Source: an uncultured Prevotellaceae bacterium (GTDB lineage Bacteria > Bacteroidota > Bacteroidia > Bacteroidales > Bacteroidaceae). Taken from it: 64,000 bases of DNA. Made by a program: the position numbers and the translations under genes. The stretch covers positions 8,751 to 72,750 of the forward strand of contig CACXVS010000026.1 of the NCBI GenBank assembly GCA_902771155.1. Direction: 5' to 3'. Positions 16,294 through 25,381 of the stretch are shown here, one piece after another. Numbering within the stretch: position 1 is the stretch's first letter; each line of letters starts with the position of its first letter. A model generated the notes under the pieces. It worked only from the letters and a program-made list of their open reading frames with translations. It made no database searches and had not been told where the DNA came from.

Positions 16294-16871
16294 TCGTCGG
16301 GATTGCGCTTGTAGTGGAACTCCTGGATGTTGGGATTCGAACCAAGGTCGGTATCAGGGATAACGCTTCTCCTGATAAGTTTCTGGTCGTAACCCTTATG
16401 CATAGGTCCTATACGCAATAGGAAATCGTTGAAGTTCATAGTGGGAACGACGACACCGAACGCACCGATACCTACTCTTGAACCCTCTGTGAGAATGTTG
16501 TTATAAACATACGCAGTGGTAAAGAAGGTGTGACGGTAGATTTCCACACGATTGTACTTGTCGAAGACCTCACGCCATTCCTTTCCTACTTTTGTGGTGT
16601 CGGCAGAGGTGAAGATGAAACCGATGTTGTGAACAAAGTCGTCGATCTGGTCACCTCGGATACTGTCGTTCATCTCCATGCACTGCATGATGTCGTCATC
16701 GATCTCTTCTCTCATCTCCTTCTCGTTGGGAGCTGTGAAATAAGCGATAATCAGAAGAACGACAAGAACACCTGCTCCAATGAGCGTTTTTCCTAGACAG
16801 CTGTGGTAAAAGGCCTGTGCTATTGACTCGTTTGACCCGCTGTAATTGATTCTGTTGTTAGTTTGATTCAT
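16290..16871 (-). CDS. Membrane-anchored protein of unknown function
   Basis: A 193-residue protein with one membrane helix near residues 30-47 (LIGAGVLVVLLIIAYFTA), a cytoplasmic N-terminus rich in Asn/Ser, and an outward domain. The domain holds a stretch of acidic residues (EMREEIDDDIMQCME) and a later GSRVGIGAFGVVVPTMNF. The ATG at 16871 lies 5 bp after the folE stop codon and is preferred over the TTG at 16880. It is the last gene of the DUF1599-BT_3928-tpiA-SPOR-folE operon. I do not recognise the family. Confidence 0.75.
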   Translation of the reverse strand: MNQTNNRINYSGSNESIAQAFYHSCLGKTLIGAGVLVVLLIIAYFTAPNEKEMREEIDDDIMQCMEMNDSIRGDQIDDFVHNIGFIFTSADTTKVGKEWREVFDKYNRVEIYRHTFFTTAYVYNNILTEGSRVGIGAFGVVVPTMNFNDFLLRIGPMHKGYDQKLIRRSVIPDTDLGSNPNIQEFHYKRNPDD

Positions 16872-16876
16872 CTTGG

Positions 16877-17488
16877 TCAAATTTGGTTATTATGGATTAA
16901 GTTCATGAATTCCTGCCTGGTTTTGGCCTGATTGAAAGCACCGCTGAAATCGCTGGTGGTGGTAATGCTGTTTTGCTTTTCAATACCCCGCATCTGCATG
17001 CACATGTGCTTGGCCTCGACGACAACCATCACACCAAGGGGCTTGAGCGTTTCCTGGATGCAGTCCTTGATCTGTTGCGTCATACGCTCCTGAACCTGTA
17101 GGCGATGGGCGTAGATATCGACCACACGGGCAATCTTCGACAATCCAGTGATATAGCCGTTAGGGATATATGCGACATGGGCCTTGCCATAGAAAGGTAA
17201 CATGTGATGCTCGCAGAGCGAAAAGAAATCAATATCTTTCACAATGACCATCTGGGAGTAGTCTTCCTTGAACAATGCGTCGGTAAGCACCTTGTGGGCA
17301 TCCATCTGGTAGCCACGAGTAAGTACCTGCATTGCCTTGGCCACGCGCATAGGAGTCTTTAGAAGTCCTTCGCGGTCAGTGTCTTCTCCCAGTAATCTGA
17401 GAACCTCCTTATAGTGGCCGGCCAACTCGTCGAGGCCTTCGCGGAAGGAGTGGTTGTCGTGGGTCTGTATGTCTATTTCCTGACTCAT
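16877..17488 (-). CDS. folE: GTP cyclohydrolase I
   Basis: A 203-residue enzyme that converts GTP to 7,8-dihydroneopterin triphosphate, the first step of folate and queuosine precursor synthesis. Zinc and active-site residues are in [20 protein letters not shown] and in [14 protein letters not shown]. The segment [25 protein letters not shown] is characteristic. The start overlaps the SPOR-gene stop (position 17488), which indicates translational coupling. queA and folK, which act in the same two pathways, are encoded elsewhere in the window (34.6-36.1 kb). Confidence 0.96.
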   Translation of the reverse strand: MSQEIDIQTHDNHSFREGLDELAGHYKEVLRLLGEDTDREGLLKTPMRVAKAMQVLTRGYQMDAHKVLTDALFKEDYSQMVIVKDIDFFSLCEHHMLPFYGKAHVAYIPNGYITGLSKIARVVDIYAHRLQVQERMTQQIKDCIQETLKPLGVMVVVEAKHMCMQMRGIEKQNSITTTSDFSGAFNQAKTRQEFMNLIHNNQI

Positions 17489-18093
17489 TAATATTGAACG
17501 GTGATTTTTCCTTTGACAATGATGGCTGACTGGTAACCAAGGTTTTTTACCTGGTTTAGCACATCGTGGGCCTCCTCATAAGTGCGGTAGTTGCCCATGC
17601 GGCATATCCATCGTGGAGAATAAAAATGAACGTAGACAGGAACACCGGGGAAAAGCGACTTGACCTCGTTGCCGATTCTCTCTGCCTTGATTCTGTCGTT
17701 ACGCGAGTTGCCTCCAGCAAACACTTGCACGCGATAACCATTTACTTTCTGACCCCTCATGACTTTCTTGTGATTGTCGTCGGCAGAGTCGGATATGTCT
17801 GTTGAGTCGCGTTTGGTAGACTGGACTATAGACGGGAGGTTGTCCTTCTTCTCCTGCTTGGTAGCCGTCTGGTCTTTGTCATTCTCTTGCTGTTTACGAG
17901 GCGTTGTCGTTTGCGACGAGGTGGTGGCCTTAGCCGACCCGTTGATGAGGTCGTCGATTTCTTGACTCTGTTTCACGGTGACTTTACCTTCGCCCTGATT
18001 GCTCTGCTGCAACCTTTGTGTGAAGGTAGATTGTGCATCGGCTGCGATAATGCAGCCGACACACAATGTCAGTATGATGAGTAGTCGTTTCAC
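17488..18093 (-). CDS. Exported SPOR-domain protein
   Basis: A 201-residue protein with signal peptide ([21 protein letters not shown]). A low-complexity Ser/Thr/Gln/Lys linker (about 55-115) joins it to a C-terminal SPOR domain (about 120-201, [20 protein letters not shown] through [11 protein letters not shown]). SPOR domains bind denuded peptidoglycan at division sites. It lies 3 bp after tpiA and overlaps folE by one base, so it is tightly coupled within a metabolic operon. Its exact role in division or septal wall handling is inferred from the domain only. Confidence 0.88.
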   Translation of the reverse strand: MKRLLIILTLCVGCIIAADAQSTFTQRLQQSNQGEGKVTVKQSQEIDDLINGSAKATTSSQTTTPRKQQENDKDQTATKQEKKDNLPSIVQSTKRDSTDISDSADDNHKKVMRGQKVNGYRVQVFAGGNSRNDRIKAERIGNEVKSLFPGVPVYVHFYSPRWICRMGNYRTYEEAHDVLNQVKNLGYQSAIIVKGKITVQY

Positions 18094-18096
18094 CTC

Positions 18097-18858
18097 TTAT
18101 TTCTTCCAAGCGTCGATGATACCCTTGAAGTCGGCACACTTCAGAGAAGCACCACCAATCAGACCACCGTCGATGTCGGGCTTAGCAAACAACTCAGGAG
18201 CGTTGCTGGCCTTGCAAGAACCACCATAGAGAATAGTGGTGTCGTCGGCAACAGCCTGACCATACTTCTCTGCGATAATGCTGCGGATGTAAGCGTGGAT
18301 CTCCTCAGCCTGCTCTGCGGTAGCGGTCTTGCCAGTACCGATGGCCCAGATGGGCTCGTAGGCGATGACGATCTTGCGGAAGTCCTCCTCAGAGAGGTTG
18401 AAGACAGAACCCTCGAGCTCAGCCTTAACGACCTCGTTCTGCTTGCCTGCCTCGCGCTCCGCCAGACTCTCACCGATGCAGAAGATCACCTTCAGATCGT
18501 TCTTCTGAGCCAGAAGTACCTTCTCCTTCAGAATCTCTGGAGTCTCCTTGTAGTACTCACGACGCTCTGAGTGACCCAGAATCACATACTGGGCACCTGT
18601 GCTCTTTACCATCTCGGCACTTACCTCACCGGTGAAAGCACCCTTCTCCTTGTCGGCGCAGTTCTCGGCACCCAGACCGATGATGTCCTGATCGAGGAAT
18701 TGTGCGATTGATGCGAGGTGGATAAACGGTGTGCAGATGACTACACCACAGTTGGGCTTATCGGCCTTCAATGTCTCATTCAGCTCTTTTGCCAGAGCGA
18801 TACCATCCTGGAGATTCATGTTCATCTTCCAGTTTCCTGCTACAATTTTCTTTCTCAT
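18097..18858 (-). CDS. tpiA: Triosephosphate isomerase
   Basis: A 253-residue glycolytic enzyme that interconverts dihydroxyacetone phosphate and glyceraldehyde-3-phosphate. Active-site pieces are GNWKMN (Lys), [11 protein letters not shown] (His) and [17 protein letters not shown] (Glu and the flexible loop). The C-terminal phosphate-binding segment [15 protein letters not shown] and [10 protein letters not shown] is intact. The ATG at 18858 gives the canonical [11 protein letters not shown]. The longer upstream frame overlaps the preceding gene and is not supported. Confidence 0.97.
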   Translation of the reverse strand: MRKKIVAGNWKMNMNLQDGIALAKELNETLKADKPNCGVVICTPFIHLASIAQFLDQDIIGLGAENCADKEKGAFTGEVSAEMVKSTGAQYVILGHSERREYYKETPEILKEKVLLAQKNDLKVIFCIGESLAEREAGKQNEVVKAELEGSVFNLSEEDFRKIVIAYEPIWAIGTGKTATAEQAEEIHAYIRSIIAEKYGQAVADDTTILYGGSCKASNAPELFAKPDIDGGLIGGASLKCADFKGIIDAWKK

Positions 18859-18884
18859 AATTATTTTCTTTGTTAATTGGGTTA

Positions 18885-20066
18885 TTATTCTCTTTTTTCT
18901 ACTTGTACTTTTTCTTCTTGTTCGCGCCTTCTGGCTTTCTTTCCAGAGCGCAGCCAGTGGCTCCATGCCCAAAGGCGGTCGGCGATAGTGAGGAGCATCA
19001 GTGGGAGCACAAACCATGTGAGTATCCACAGTATTTTGCTCGCTACGGTTTCTGTAGGCAAGCGCCCAAGCTCAGAATCTTCCAACTTTCCACTCAGTTC
19101 GTTCTCTTCGGGCAGGTCGTTATGACTCCACTTGCGGATAATGACACCATCCTTGAGCAACAGCAGCCCTGGGTTACTGCGAATCACTGTTTTCAGCGTG
19201 ATGTCGTCTGTGTTACAGAAAGGATACTCTGCCCCGGTAATGTCGCGCCAACGACTGATGGCCTTCTCTGTGCTTGCCGTCAGACAATAGAATGGGTAGC
19301 CGTTGTCGAGGCTGTACTCGTAGATCTGGTTGAGTTCGTCGAGCTGAGAATCGTCGGCCTGTTCCAGATGGGGCGAAACCAGCAGGAACGTGTATCCCTC
19401 GTTGTCGAGCACCTTCTCTGTGATGTCTTCTCCCTCGTCGGTAAGTTCCATGAAGAACTCTGCGTAGGGCGAATCTTCTCCCTCCATCATCTTCTGCCAT
19501 CCTTCCCTGAGATTGATGCCCACATGGTAGGGACGGAAGTCGAACTGGGGTAGGGTATAGAGACTTCTACCGGCAATGATCAGTAGGATAAACAATCCTG
19601 AGTAGTTCAGGACAATCCACTGGTTTGATTCTCCTATGAGACGAGGCATTTCCAGAGGATGCCGCCACACCACGATAGCAGCAGCCAGCAGAATGACATT
19701 CTTCCAAAACGTCTGCCAATTGGTGAGCACCAAGGCGTCGCCAAAACAACCGCAGTCGCTGATGGGATCGGTCAGTGCCAGCCAGAGAGTCAGTGGTGTC
19801 ATGACCACCATCATCAACAGAACCACCTTTGACACCAGTCTCCGCCTGATGGCGAAGAGCAGGCAGATACCAGCGATGAACTCCAGTGTTGACAACAATA
19901 CGGAAGCTGAGAGTGTCAGCAAGTCGGGGGCGCTAAGTCCCATTGCTGCCAGGTAGTCGTGAATCTTGTACTGCGTGCCGAGGGGATCTACAGCCTTGAC
20001 GAATCCAGAAAGGATAAACGTCACTGCGAGTATCAGACGACAGATGTTGACGGCAGTTTTCCTCAC
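18885..20066 (-). CDS. BT_3928-type DoxX-related membrane protein
   Basis: A 393-residue inner-membrane protein. The N-terminal part (1-150) has four helices of the DoxX type ([43 protein letters not shown] and two more). Then follow a further helix (about 150-170), a soluble thioredoxin-like stretch (about 190-345) and a last helix ([24 protein letters not shown]), ending in a Lys/Arg/Glu tail. It matches the Bacteroidales BT_3928 family, always found beside DUF1599 and tpiA as here. The function is unknown; DoxX-like proteins are often tied to redox or oxidative stress. It overlaps the DUF1599 stop by 4 bp. Confidence 0.85.
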   Translation of the reverse strand: MRKTAVNICRLILAVTFILSGFVKAVDPLGTQYKIHDYLAAMGLSAPDLLTLSASVLLSTLEFIAGICLLFAIRRRLVSKVVLLMMVVMTPLTLWLALTDPISDCGCFGDALVLTNWQTFWKNVILLAAAIVVWRHPLEMPRLIGESNQWIVLNYSGLFILLIIAGRSLYTLPQFDFRPYHVGINLREGWQKMMEGEDSPYAEFFMELTDEGEDITEKVLDNEGYTFLLVSPHLEQADDSQLDELNQIYEYSLDNGYPFYCLTASTEKAISRWRDITGAEYPFCNTDDITLKTVIRSNPGLLLLKDGVIIRKWSHNDLPEENELSGKLEDSELGRLPTETVASKILWILTWFVLPLMLLTIADRLWAWSHWLRSGKKARRREQEEKVQVEKRE

Positions 20067-20608
20067 TCCGATAACTTAATTACTCCAAAGACCGCGTAGT
20101 TGATAATGTCCATATAGTTGGCATCGATGCCCTCTGAGACGAGCGTCTCGCCCCTAAGGTTCTCGATCTCCTTGATGCGCTCAATCTTCGTCAGGATGAG
20201 GTCTGTATAAGAACTCACCCGCATCGAGCGCCATGCCTCGTCGTAATCATGGTTCTTCTTCTTCATCAACTCCAGGGCCTCGTGGGCAAACTGGTCGTAG
20301 AGGCGCATGGCCTCCTGATTGTCAATATCTACCATATCGGCAAATCCCTTTGAGAGTTGGATGAGACCAACGATACCATAATTAATAAGGGCAATGAACT
20401 CCGGACGGATGCCTTCGCCCACCATCGACTCCTTCTTGATCTCAAGCGAGCGGATGCGCTTTGCCTTGATGAAGAGTTGGTCGGTGAGAGCTGTGGGACG
20501 CAAGATGCGCCACGAGGCTTTATAGTCGTGGAGTTTCTTCTCGAACAGAGCTCTGCATTCGGCTAGAGCCTTCTCAAACTGAGCGTTTGTTTTGTCCTGA
20601 TTGGCCAT
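20063..20608 (-). CDS. DUF1599 domain protein
   Basis: A 181-residue cytoplasmic protein made of two similar halves: KKLHDYKASWRILRPTALTDQ (residues ~25-45) and KKKNHDYDEAWRSMRVSSYTD (~110-130), each followed by IKAKRIRSLE or LTKIERIKEIE and by an INY segment. This internal duplication is the DUF1599 architecture. The conserved Lys/His/Asp/Tyr/Arg suggest nucleotide or phosphate binding; that is inference. The promoter at 20617-20624 lies so close to the ATG at 20608 that the transcript should have almost no leader. It is the first gene of its operon. Confidence 0.87.
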   Translation of the reverse strand: MANQDKTNAQFEKALAECRALFEKKLHDYKASWRILRPTALTDQLFIKAKRIRSLEIKKESMVGEGIRPEFIALINYGIVGLIQLSKGFADMVDIDNQEAMRLYDQFAHEALELMKKKNHDYDEAWRSMRVSSYTDLILTKIERIKEIENLRGETLVSEGIDANYMDIINYAVFGVIKLSE

Positions 20609-20616
20609 ATCGGGTG

Positions 20617-20648
20617 CAAAGATAGTGCAAATCGAGCGAAATACCAAA
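20617..20648 (-). promoter_or_regulatory. Promoter of the DUF1599-tpiA-folE operon
   Basis: TATCTTTG (plus 20617-20624) and TTTG (plus 20645-20648), 20 bp apart on the minus strand. The expected start of transcription is about 20610, only a few bases before the ATG at 20608, so the mRNA is nearly leaderless. Confidence 0.75.
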
Positions 20649-20672
20649 TTTTTAATTGAGTTTTGACCAAAA

Positions 20673-21128
20673 CTATTGCTCTTTTTGTTTCTGACGGATG
20701 TAACTGATCTTCATCCCGAGGGTTTCAAACTGCGTCCGGATCGAGTCTCTGTGCATTCTCATCCTCGTCAGAGCCGTCAGTTCCTCAGGCGTTGCTTTCA
20801 GAGCTGCCTTGTGGGCTTCCACCTTTTTTTGCATCGTTTCTAGTTCTTTGTTGGCTATCTGGAGGAGACTGTCTGTACGGCCCAACTCGTCTTGTGCAAC
20901 TTTCAATTCGATATTCTGATGAAGTCTTAGAGCGCTTTTTCTTGCCTCGATGTTGTTGGGAAAGGTCTTGCGCAGGGAGTCGATATCGGCTCTGGCTTCG
21001 TCGAACTTTCCCTCCATGAAATGCATATGCGCCTCCTTGATGAGCTGATCAGCTTGTCTTTTCTCGTTGTTCCCACAACCAGCCATGAGTAGCACAGTTG
21101 CAAAGAATATCAGTTTTTTGTTCGTCAT
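20673..21128 (-). CDS. Coiled-coil lipoprotein
   Basis: A 151-residue lipoprotein (MTNKKLIFFATVLLMAGC, lipobox LMAGC, Cys18). A first helical part resembles a tetratricopeptide unit (AHMHFMEGKFDEARADIDSL). A second is a long coiled coil (about 75-150, rich in Leu/Glu/Lys). It is probably anchored in the inner or outer membrane facing the periplasm. The ATG at 21128 starts the signal peptide. It is followed by the DUF1599 operon, but that has its own promoter. Directly upstream lies the 22-bp tandem palindrome array. I do not recognise a named family. Confidence 0.7.
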   Translation of the reverse strand: MTNKKLIFFATVLLMAGCGNNEKRQADQLIKEAHMHFMEGKFDEARADIDSLRKTFPNNIEARKSALRLHQNIELKVAQDELGRTDSLLQIANKELETMQKKVEAHKAALKATPEELTALTRMRMHRDSIRTQFETLGMKISYIRQKQKEQ

Positions 21129-21153
21129 ATCTGCTTTGTAAGTGCCTTTTTTG

Positions 21154-21219
21154 TTCCCAACGTGGGAATAATTCATTCCCAACGTGGGAGCATTTCATTC
21201 CTAACCTGGGAATAATTCA
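21154..21219. repeat. Three tandem 22-bp near-palindromic repeats
   Basis: Units at 21154-21175, 21176-21197 and 21198-21219 share TTCCCAACGTGGGA and an ATTTCA or ATAATTCA spacer. The third is degenerate (TTCCTAACCTGGGA). Each core is a near palindrome. The array lies between the GH5 gene and the start of the coiled-coil lipoprotein gene, and so could be a regulator-binding array or RNA hairpins. Confidence 0.85.
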
Positions 21220-21229
21220 CGGTCTTCAC

Positions 21230-22393
21230 TTACTCTCCTAATTTCTTTCCTGACATCAGAAGTTCTACCAAAGGGCGATCCTTGTAGGTGTGGCGTTGCT
21301 GATCCCAGAAACCGAAGTCTGCATCGTAGCACCAGGTGGTCCAGGCGATATTGTATTCGTCGAAAACGGTCAGCATATCACGAGTCCAATTATAGGCCAG
21401 CTCACGGTCAACGGGCTCATAGACGCCCCACTCGCCACAGAACAACTGCAAGTCGTATTTCTTGGCGGCCTCGATGGCGTCCTTGAACTGAGCTCGGATG
21501 GTGTTGATGTCCCACACCTGTTCTGTATAGGGCTTCAACTGGTCCTTAATGTCTGCAGGCGCTGCATCGAAGTCTTCCTTCGAAACCAATACGCCAGGAT
21601 AGTTCACCTTGCCCTCATATTTGGCCAGTGGTGTCCACCAGGCTTTATAGTGGGTCAGCAGCATCGGGTTATAATAGTGGAAGGAGAGGATGATGTTCTT
21701 GTCGCCCTCAGGCACCTTCAGATACTTCATCGTTTCATGGCCTTGCCACATGTTCGAGCCCACTACCAGGGTGCGTCGGGGTTCAAGTTCGCGCAGGGCC
21801 TTGTGAACTTTGGCCACCAACTGGTTCCACTGCTCATGCTCGGGAGCCACAGGCTCGTTCATAAACTCGTAAGCCACCCAGTCGCAACTGCGATCCTTGA
21901 GGAATTCCGAGAGTTGGCGCCACAGATTGATAAGTCCTTGTTGTGATTCCTCCGATGTGAAAAGGGTGTTTGCAGCCTTGTCGTCCTCGTTTACGGCATT
22001 AAAATAGTGTGAACGGATAATGTGGAGATCGACGATGGCGCGAAGGTTGTGTTTCTTGGCCCAGTCGAGGGCATTGTTCAGCAAATCCCATGCCTCAGGC
22101 AGTTTCAGACCCTTCTCGTCCCAGAACTGTACCTCGTCGATGGGGATACGTACGAAATCGAAGCCAAGTTCTTCGAGACGGGCGAAGTCGTCTTCCTGAA
22201 TGTGGAGCCTACGAGCCTCACCACGTTGCTCGGACTGTGAGAGCCAGTGGCTGATATTAGTGCCTCGTTTAATGCGAAAATTATTAACTTCGTCTTTCTG
22301 ATCCTGATTTAGGTTCTGACTCTTGTTCTGACAAGACATGAATGTAAACATGGCCGCAAAAATGACGGCGATTGTGAAAATGCTCTTTCTCAT
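21230..22393 (-). CDS. Glycoside hydrolase family 5 lipoprotein (cellulase-like)
   Basis: A 387-residue lipoprotein (lipobox FMSC, Cys21) with a GH5 (beta/alpha)8 barrel. Catalytic residues are visible: acid/base Glu180 in EFMNEP and nucleophile Glu321 in FCGEWG. His239-Tyr (SFHYYNP), Trp348-type aromatic residues and the opening RGTNISHWLSQ are typical. Such enzymes cut beta-1,4 linkages in cellulose, mannan or related glycans; the substrate cannot be decided from sequence. No susC/susD pair is next to it, so it is not in an ordinary polysaccharide-utilisation locus. A minus-strand -7 element (TACCTTTG, plus 22443-22450) lies 50 bp upstream. Confidence 0.9.
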   Translation of the reverse strand: MRKSIFTIAVIFAAMFTFMSCQNKSQNLNQDQKDEVNNFRIKRGTNISHWLSQSEQRGEARRLHIQEDDFARLEELGFDFVRIPIDEVQFWDEKGLKLPEAWDLLNNALDWAKKHNLRAIVDLHIIRSHYFNAVNEDDKAANTLFTSEESQQGLINLWRQLSEFLKDRSCDWVAYEFMNEPVAPEHEQWNQLVAKVHKALRELEPRRTLVVGSNMWQGHETMKYLKVPEGDKNIILSFHYYNPMLLTHYKAWWTPLAKYEGKVNYPGVLVSKEDFDAAPADIKDQLKPYTEQVWDINTIRAQFKDAIEAAKKYDLQLFCGEWGVYEPVDRELAYNWTRDMLTVFDEYNIAWTTWCYDADFGFWDQQRHTYKDRPLVELLMSGKKLGE

Positions 22394-22534
22394 ATTTTTA
22401 ATACTATAGTTGTTAGGTGTTCAGTCTTATTATTTTCTTCTGCAAAGGTATGCTTTTTTCCTGAAAAGTTTGTCGAAAAGCAGAAAAATTTTCAAAGTCA
22501 GCCTTATTTTTGCTCTTTTTTGCTCGATTATTCG

Positions 22535-22542
22535 TAACTTTG
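22535..22542 (+). promoter_or_regulatory. -7 element of the CCA-adding enzyme gene
   Basis: TAACTTTG, with TTTG at 22509-22512 about 22 bp upstream (a slightly long gap). The start codon follows at 22566. It is divergent from the GH5 promoter 85 bp away. Confidence 0.55.
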
Positions 22543-22565
22543 CACCCTCAAAGAAGTATGAATCG

Positions 22566-24020
22566 ATGAAATTGTTTTCAGACGAGGAACTGGCTGAGAT
22601 ACTGGACCAGGAGATTTTCCATCAGATCAGTGAGGCTGCAGACCGATTGGGCCTGGAGTGTTATGTGGTGGGTGGATATGTTAGGGATATTTTCCTCGAG
22701 CGCCCTTCGAACGACATCGATGTGGTGGTCGTGGGAAGTGGTATTTCTGTGGCTGAAGAACTGAAGCGGATGATAGGGCGCAAGGCGCATCTTTCTGTGT
22801 TTAAGAGCTTCGGAACAGCCCAAGTAAAGTTCCGTCAGAAGCATGTGGAGTACGAAGTGGAGTTCGTTGGCGCCCGTAAGGAGAGTTATAGTCATGACTC
22901 CCGAAAGCCCATTGTGGAGGACGGTACTCTGGAGGACGATCAGAATCGTCGCGACTTTACCATTAATGCGATGGCTATCTGTCTGAACAAGAACCGTTTC
23001 GGTGAGCTTGTCGATCCTTTTAATGGCCTCGCAGATCTGGAAGATGGCATCATTGCCACTCCGCTGGAGCCTGGCATCACCTTCTCCGATGATCCACTGA
23101 GGATGATGCGTTGCATCAGGTTTGCAACCCAATTGAATTTCCAGATTGAGGACGCGACTTTTGAGGCTTTGGAACGGATGGCCGACAGAATTAAGATTGT
23201 CAGTGGTGAACGTGTGAAGGACGAACTGAACAAGATTTTACTTTCTCCTCATCCCAGTCGTGGCTTTGTCGATCTGCAACGTTGCGGTCTGTTGAATGTC
23301 ATTCTGCCTGAGTTGGCTGCTCTTGACATTGTGGAGCAGAAAAACGGACGGGCTCACAAGAATAATTTCTATCATACACTTGAAGTATTGGATAATGTGG
23401 CAAAAAAATCAGACAATATATGGTTGCGATGGGCCGCGTTGATGCACGATATTGGTAAGGCGAAGTCGAAACGTTGGGATCCGTTAGTTGGCTGGACCTT
23501 CCATAATCATAATCTGACGGGAGCAAAGTTGGTTCCTGTAATCTTCCGTCGCCTGATGCTCCCGATGGATGCGAAGATGAAGTATGTGCAAAAGTTGGTT
23601 GAACTGCATATGCGTCCTATCGCCATTGCCGACGAGGAGGTGACTGATAGTGCCGTACGCCGTCTACTCAACGATGCCGGCGAGGATATTGATGACCTGA
23701 TGACGCTCTGTGAGGCTGACATCACATCGAAAAACGAGGTCCGCAAGAAACTCTTTCTGGAGAATTTCCGTATGGTCCGTGAAAAGTTGGCCGACCTCAA
23801 GGAGAAGGATTATGTGCGCCTACTTCAGCCTGTTATCGATGGAAACGAGATTATGGAGATGTTTAACTTGAAACCTAGTCGTGAGGTAGGAACGCTGAAA
23901 CAATACCTGAAGGATGCCGTCCTTGATAATAAAGTTGAAAACGAGCGTGAACCGTTGATGGCCTTGCTGATGGATAAAGCCAGGCAGATGGGCCTTGTGA
24001 AAGATAAAAAAAACATATAG
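22566..24020 (+). CDS. CCA-adding tRNA nucleotidyltransferase with HD domain
   Basis: A 484-residue enzyme of the class II polymerase-beta superfamily that adds or repairs the 3' CCA of tRNAs. The head holds YVVGGYVRDIFLERPSNDID (GG and DxD metal site), RRDFTINAMAI and the RFATQLNFQIEDAT arginine helix. A C-terminal HD phosphohydrolase domain is present (HTLEVLDNVAKK and LMHDIGKAKSKRW, residues ~265-310). The ATG at 22566 is preferred; the long upstream frame lies over promoter sequence. The truncated tRNA at 15.5 kb is not a substrate clue. Confidence 0.92.
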   Translation: MKLFSDEELAEILDQEIFHQISEAADRLGLECYVVGGYVRDIFLERPSNDIDVVVVGSGISVAEELKRMIGRKAHLSVFKSFGTAQVKFRQKHVEYEVEFVGARKESYSHDSRKPIVEDGTLEDDQNRRDFTINAMAICLNKNRFGELVDPFNGLADLEDGIIATPLEPGITFSDDPLRMMRCIRFATQLNFQIEDATFEALERMADRIKIVSGERVKDELNKILLSPHPSRGFVDLQRCGLLNVILPELAALDIVEQKNGRAHKNNFYHTLEVLDNVAKKSDNIWLRWAALMHDIGKAKSKRWDPLVGWTFHNHNLTGAKLVPVIFRRLMLPMDAKMKYVQKLVELHMRPIAIADEEVTDSAVRRLLNDAGEDIDDLMTLCEADITSKNEVRKKLFLENFRMVREKLADLKEKDYVRLLQPVIDGNEIMEMFNLKPSREVGTLKQYLKDAVLDNKVENEREPLMALLMDKARQMGLVKDKKNI

Positions 24021-24052
24021 CCAATAAACTTTGTTAAAAACATGGTGCGTCG

Positions 24053-24071
24053 ATATATCTGAAAGATATAT
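24053..24071. promoter_or_regulatory. Inverted repeat upstream of the efflux operon
   Basis: ATATATC-TGAAA-GATATAT, a perfect 7-bp inverted repeat just before TACCTTTG (24077-24084), the -7 element of the efflux operon. No TTTG box is found at the expected distance, so the repeat occupies the -33 region and could bind a regulator. Confidence 0.5.
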
Positions 24072-24170
24072 TTTTGTACCTTTGCAACTCGAAAACAAAA
24101 ACGACAGGTATGTAGTTTTCGAAGTGTTGAGTATTCTTGAATTTTAATTAGTAATTAGTCAATATCAAGT

Positions 24171-25349
24171 ATGAAAAAGAACAAGATTTTATTGTTTGCA
24201 GCTGCTACGATGCTGTTTGCATCGTGTGGTGGTGGCGGTGGTCGCCCCAGTTTTGGCGACAATGAGTACCCTGTGGTTACGGTGGGAACATCAAGTACTA
24301 CGATGCAGAGCACATATCCTGCAACAATCAAAGGCGTGCAGGATGTGGAGATCCATCCGAAGGTGCAGGGTTTCATTACCAAGATTAATGTAAAGGAAGG
24401 TCAGACTGTAGGTGTAGGACAGGTTCTCTTTGTCCTCGACAATGTGACCTATCAGGCTCAGGTTCGTCAGGCTCAGGCTTCTGTCAATACTGCTCAGGCC
24501 GCTTGTAATACTGCAAAGTTGAGTTTTGAGAATTCTCAGAAACTGCATCAGAATGGTGTGATCGGAGATTTTGAACTTCAGTCCTCCACCAACCAGTATG
24601 AGCAGGCAAAGGCTGGTCTGGCTCAGGCTGAGGCTGCCCTCGCATCTGCCAAGGAGATGTTGAGTTACTGCTTTGTGAAGAGCCCTGCTGCTGGTGTCGT
24701 AGGTTCTCTTCCTTTTAAGGTAGGTACTCTAGTAAGTGCAGGCAACACACTGACCACGGTGTCAAATATTAGTTCGATGGAAGTCTATTTTTCCATGACA
24801 GAGAAAGATGTGCTTGAGATGGGCAAGAACGCTGGAGGTCTGAATGGTGCTATCCAGGATATGCCTACTGTTAAGTTGAAACTTGCTGATGGAACAGTCT
24901 ATGGTCTTGAGGGTAAGGTGACGAAGATGAGTGGCGTCATCGATCCCGCTACTGGTTCCGTACAGATGATTGCCGTATTCCAGAATCCTGAGAAACTGTT
25001 GAAGAGCGGTGGTTCTGGTACGATTGTCATTCCTCGCAGCAATACTAATGCTATTATCATTCCTCAGAGTTGCGTTTCTGAGGTGCAGGATAAGCACTTC
25101 GTCTATATTCTTGACAAGGATAACAAAGTGAAATACATCGAGATTAAGGTTGATCCCCAGAATGATGGTAACAACTACATTGTGACTGAGGGTCTAAAGA
25201 CGGGGGACAAGTTTGTCACTAACGGTATTACCAAACTTACCGACGGTATGGAGATTGTGCCCATTACGCCTGAGAAATATCAGCAGAAGATTCAGGAACA
25301 GGCTAAGGCCATGAGCGCTGGAGATATTGTAGGCGCAATGAAGAAATAG
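24171..25349 (+). CDS. RND efflux periplasmic adaptor (AcrA/MexA type)
   Basis: A 392-residue lipoprotein adaptor (MKKNKILLFAAATMLFASC, Cys19). It has the membrane-fusion layout: lipoyl-type half-domains (VEIHPKVQGFITKINVKEGQ and VKSPAAGVVGSLPFKVGTLV), a helical hairpin (about 95-160, alternating Gln/Ala/Glu), and beta-barrel and membrane-proximal parts (about 200-370). It bridges the RND pump and the outer-membrane factor. The next gene starts 32 bp later, and the three form one operon whose first gene this is. Confidence 0.95.
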   Translation: MKKNKILLFAAATMLFASCGGGGGRPSFGDNEYPVVTVGTSSTTMQSTYPATIKGVQDVEIHPKVQGFITKINVKEGQTVGVGQVLFVLDNVTYQAQVRQAQASVNTAQAACNTAKLSFENSQKLHQNGVIGDFELQSSTNQYEQAKAGLAQAEAALASAKEMLSYCFVKSPAAGVVGSLPFKVGTLVSAGNTLTTVSNISSMEVYFSMTEKDVLEMGKNAGGLNGAIQDMPTVKLKLADGTVYGLEGKVTKMSGVIDPATGSVQMIAVFQNPEKLLKSGGSGTIVIPRSNTNAIIIPQSCVSEVQDKHFVYILDKDNKVKYIEIKVDPQNDGNNYIVTEGLKTGDKFVTNGITKLTDGMEIVPITPEKYQQKIQEQAKAMSAGDIVGAMKK

Positions 25350-25381
25350 GAACAAATAGTAAAAATAAGAAAAAAGAAGCT

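Noticed and set aside
21154..21219. CRISPR array
   Set aside because: Only three units, no unique spacers and no cas genes; the tandem period is too short.
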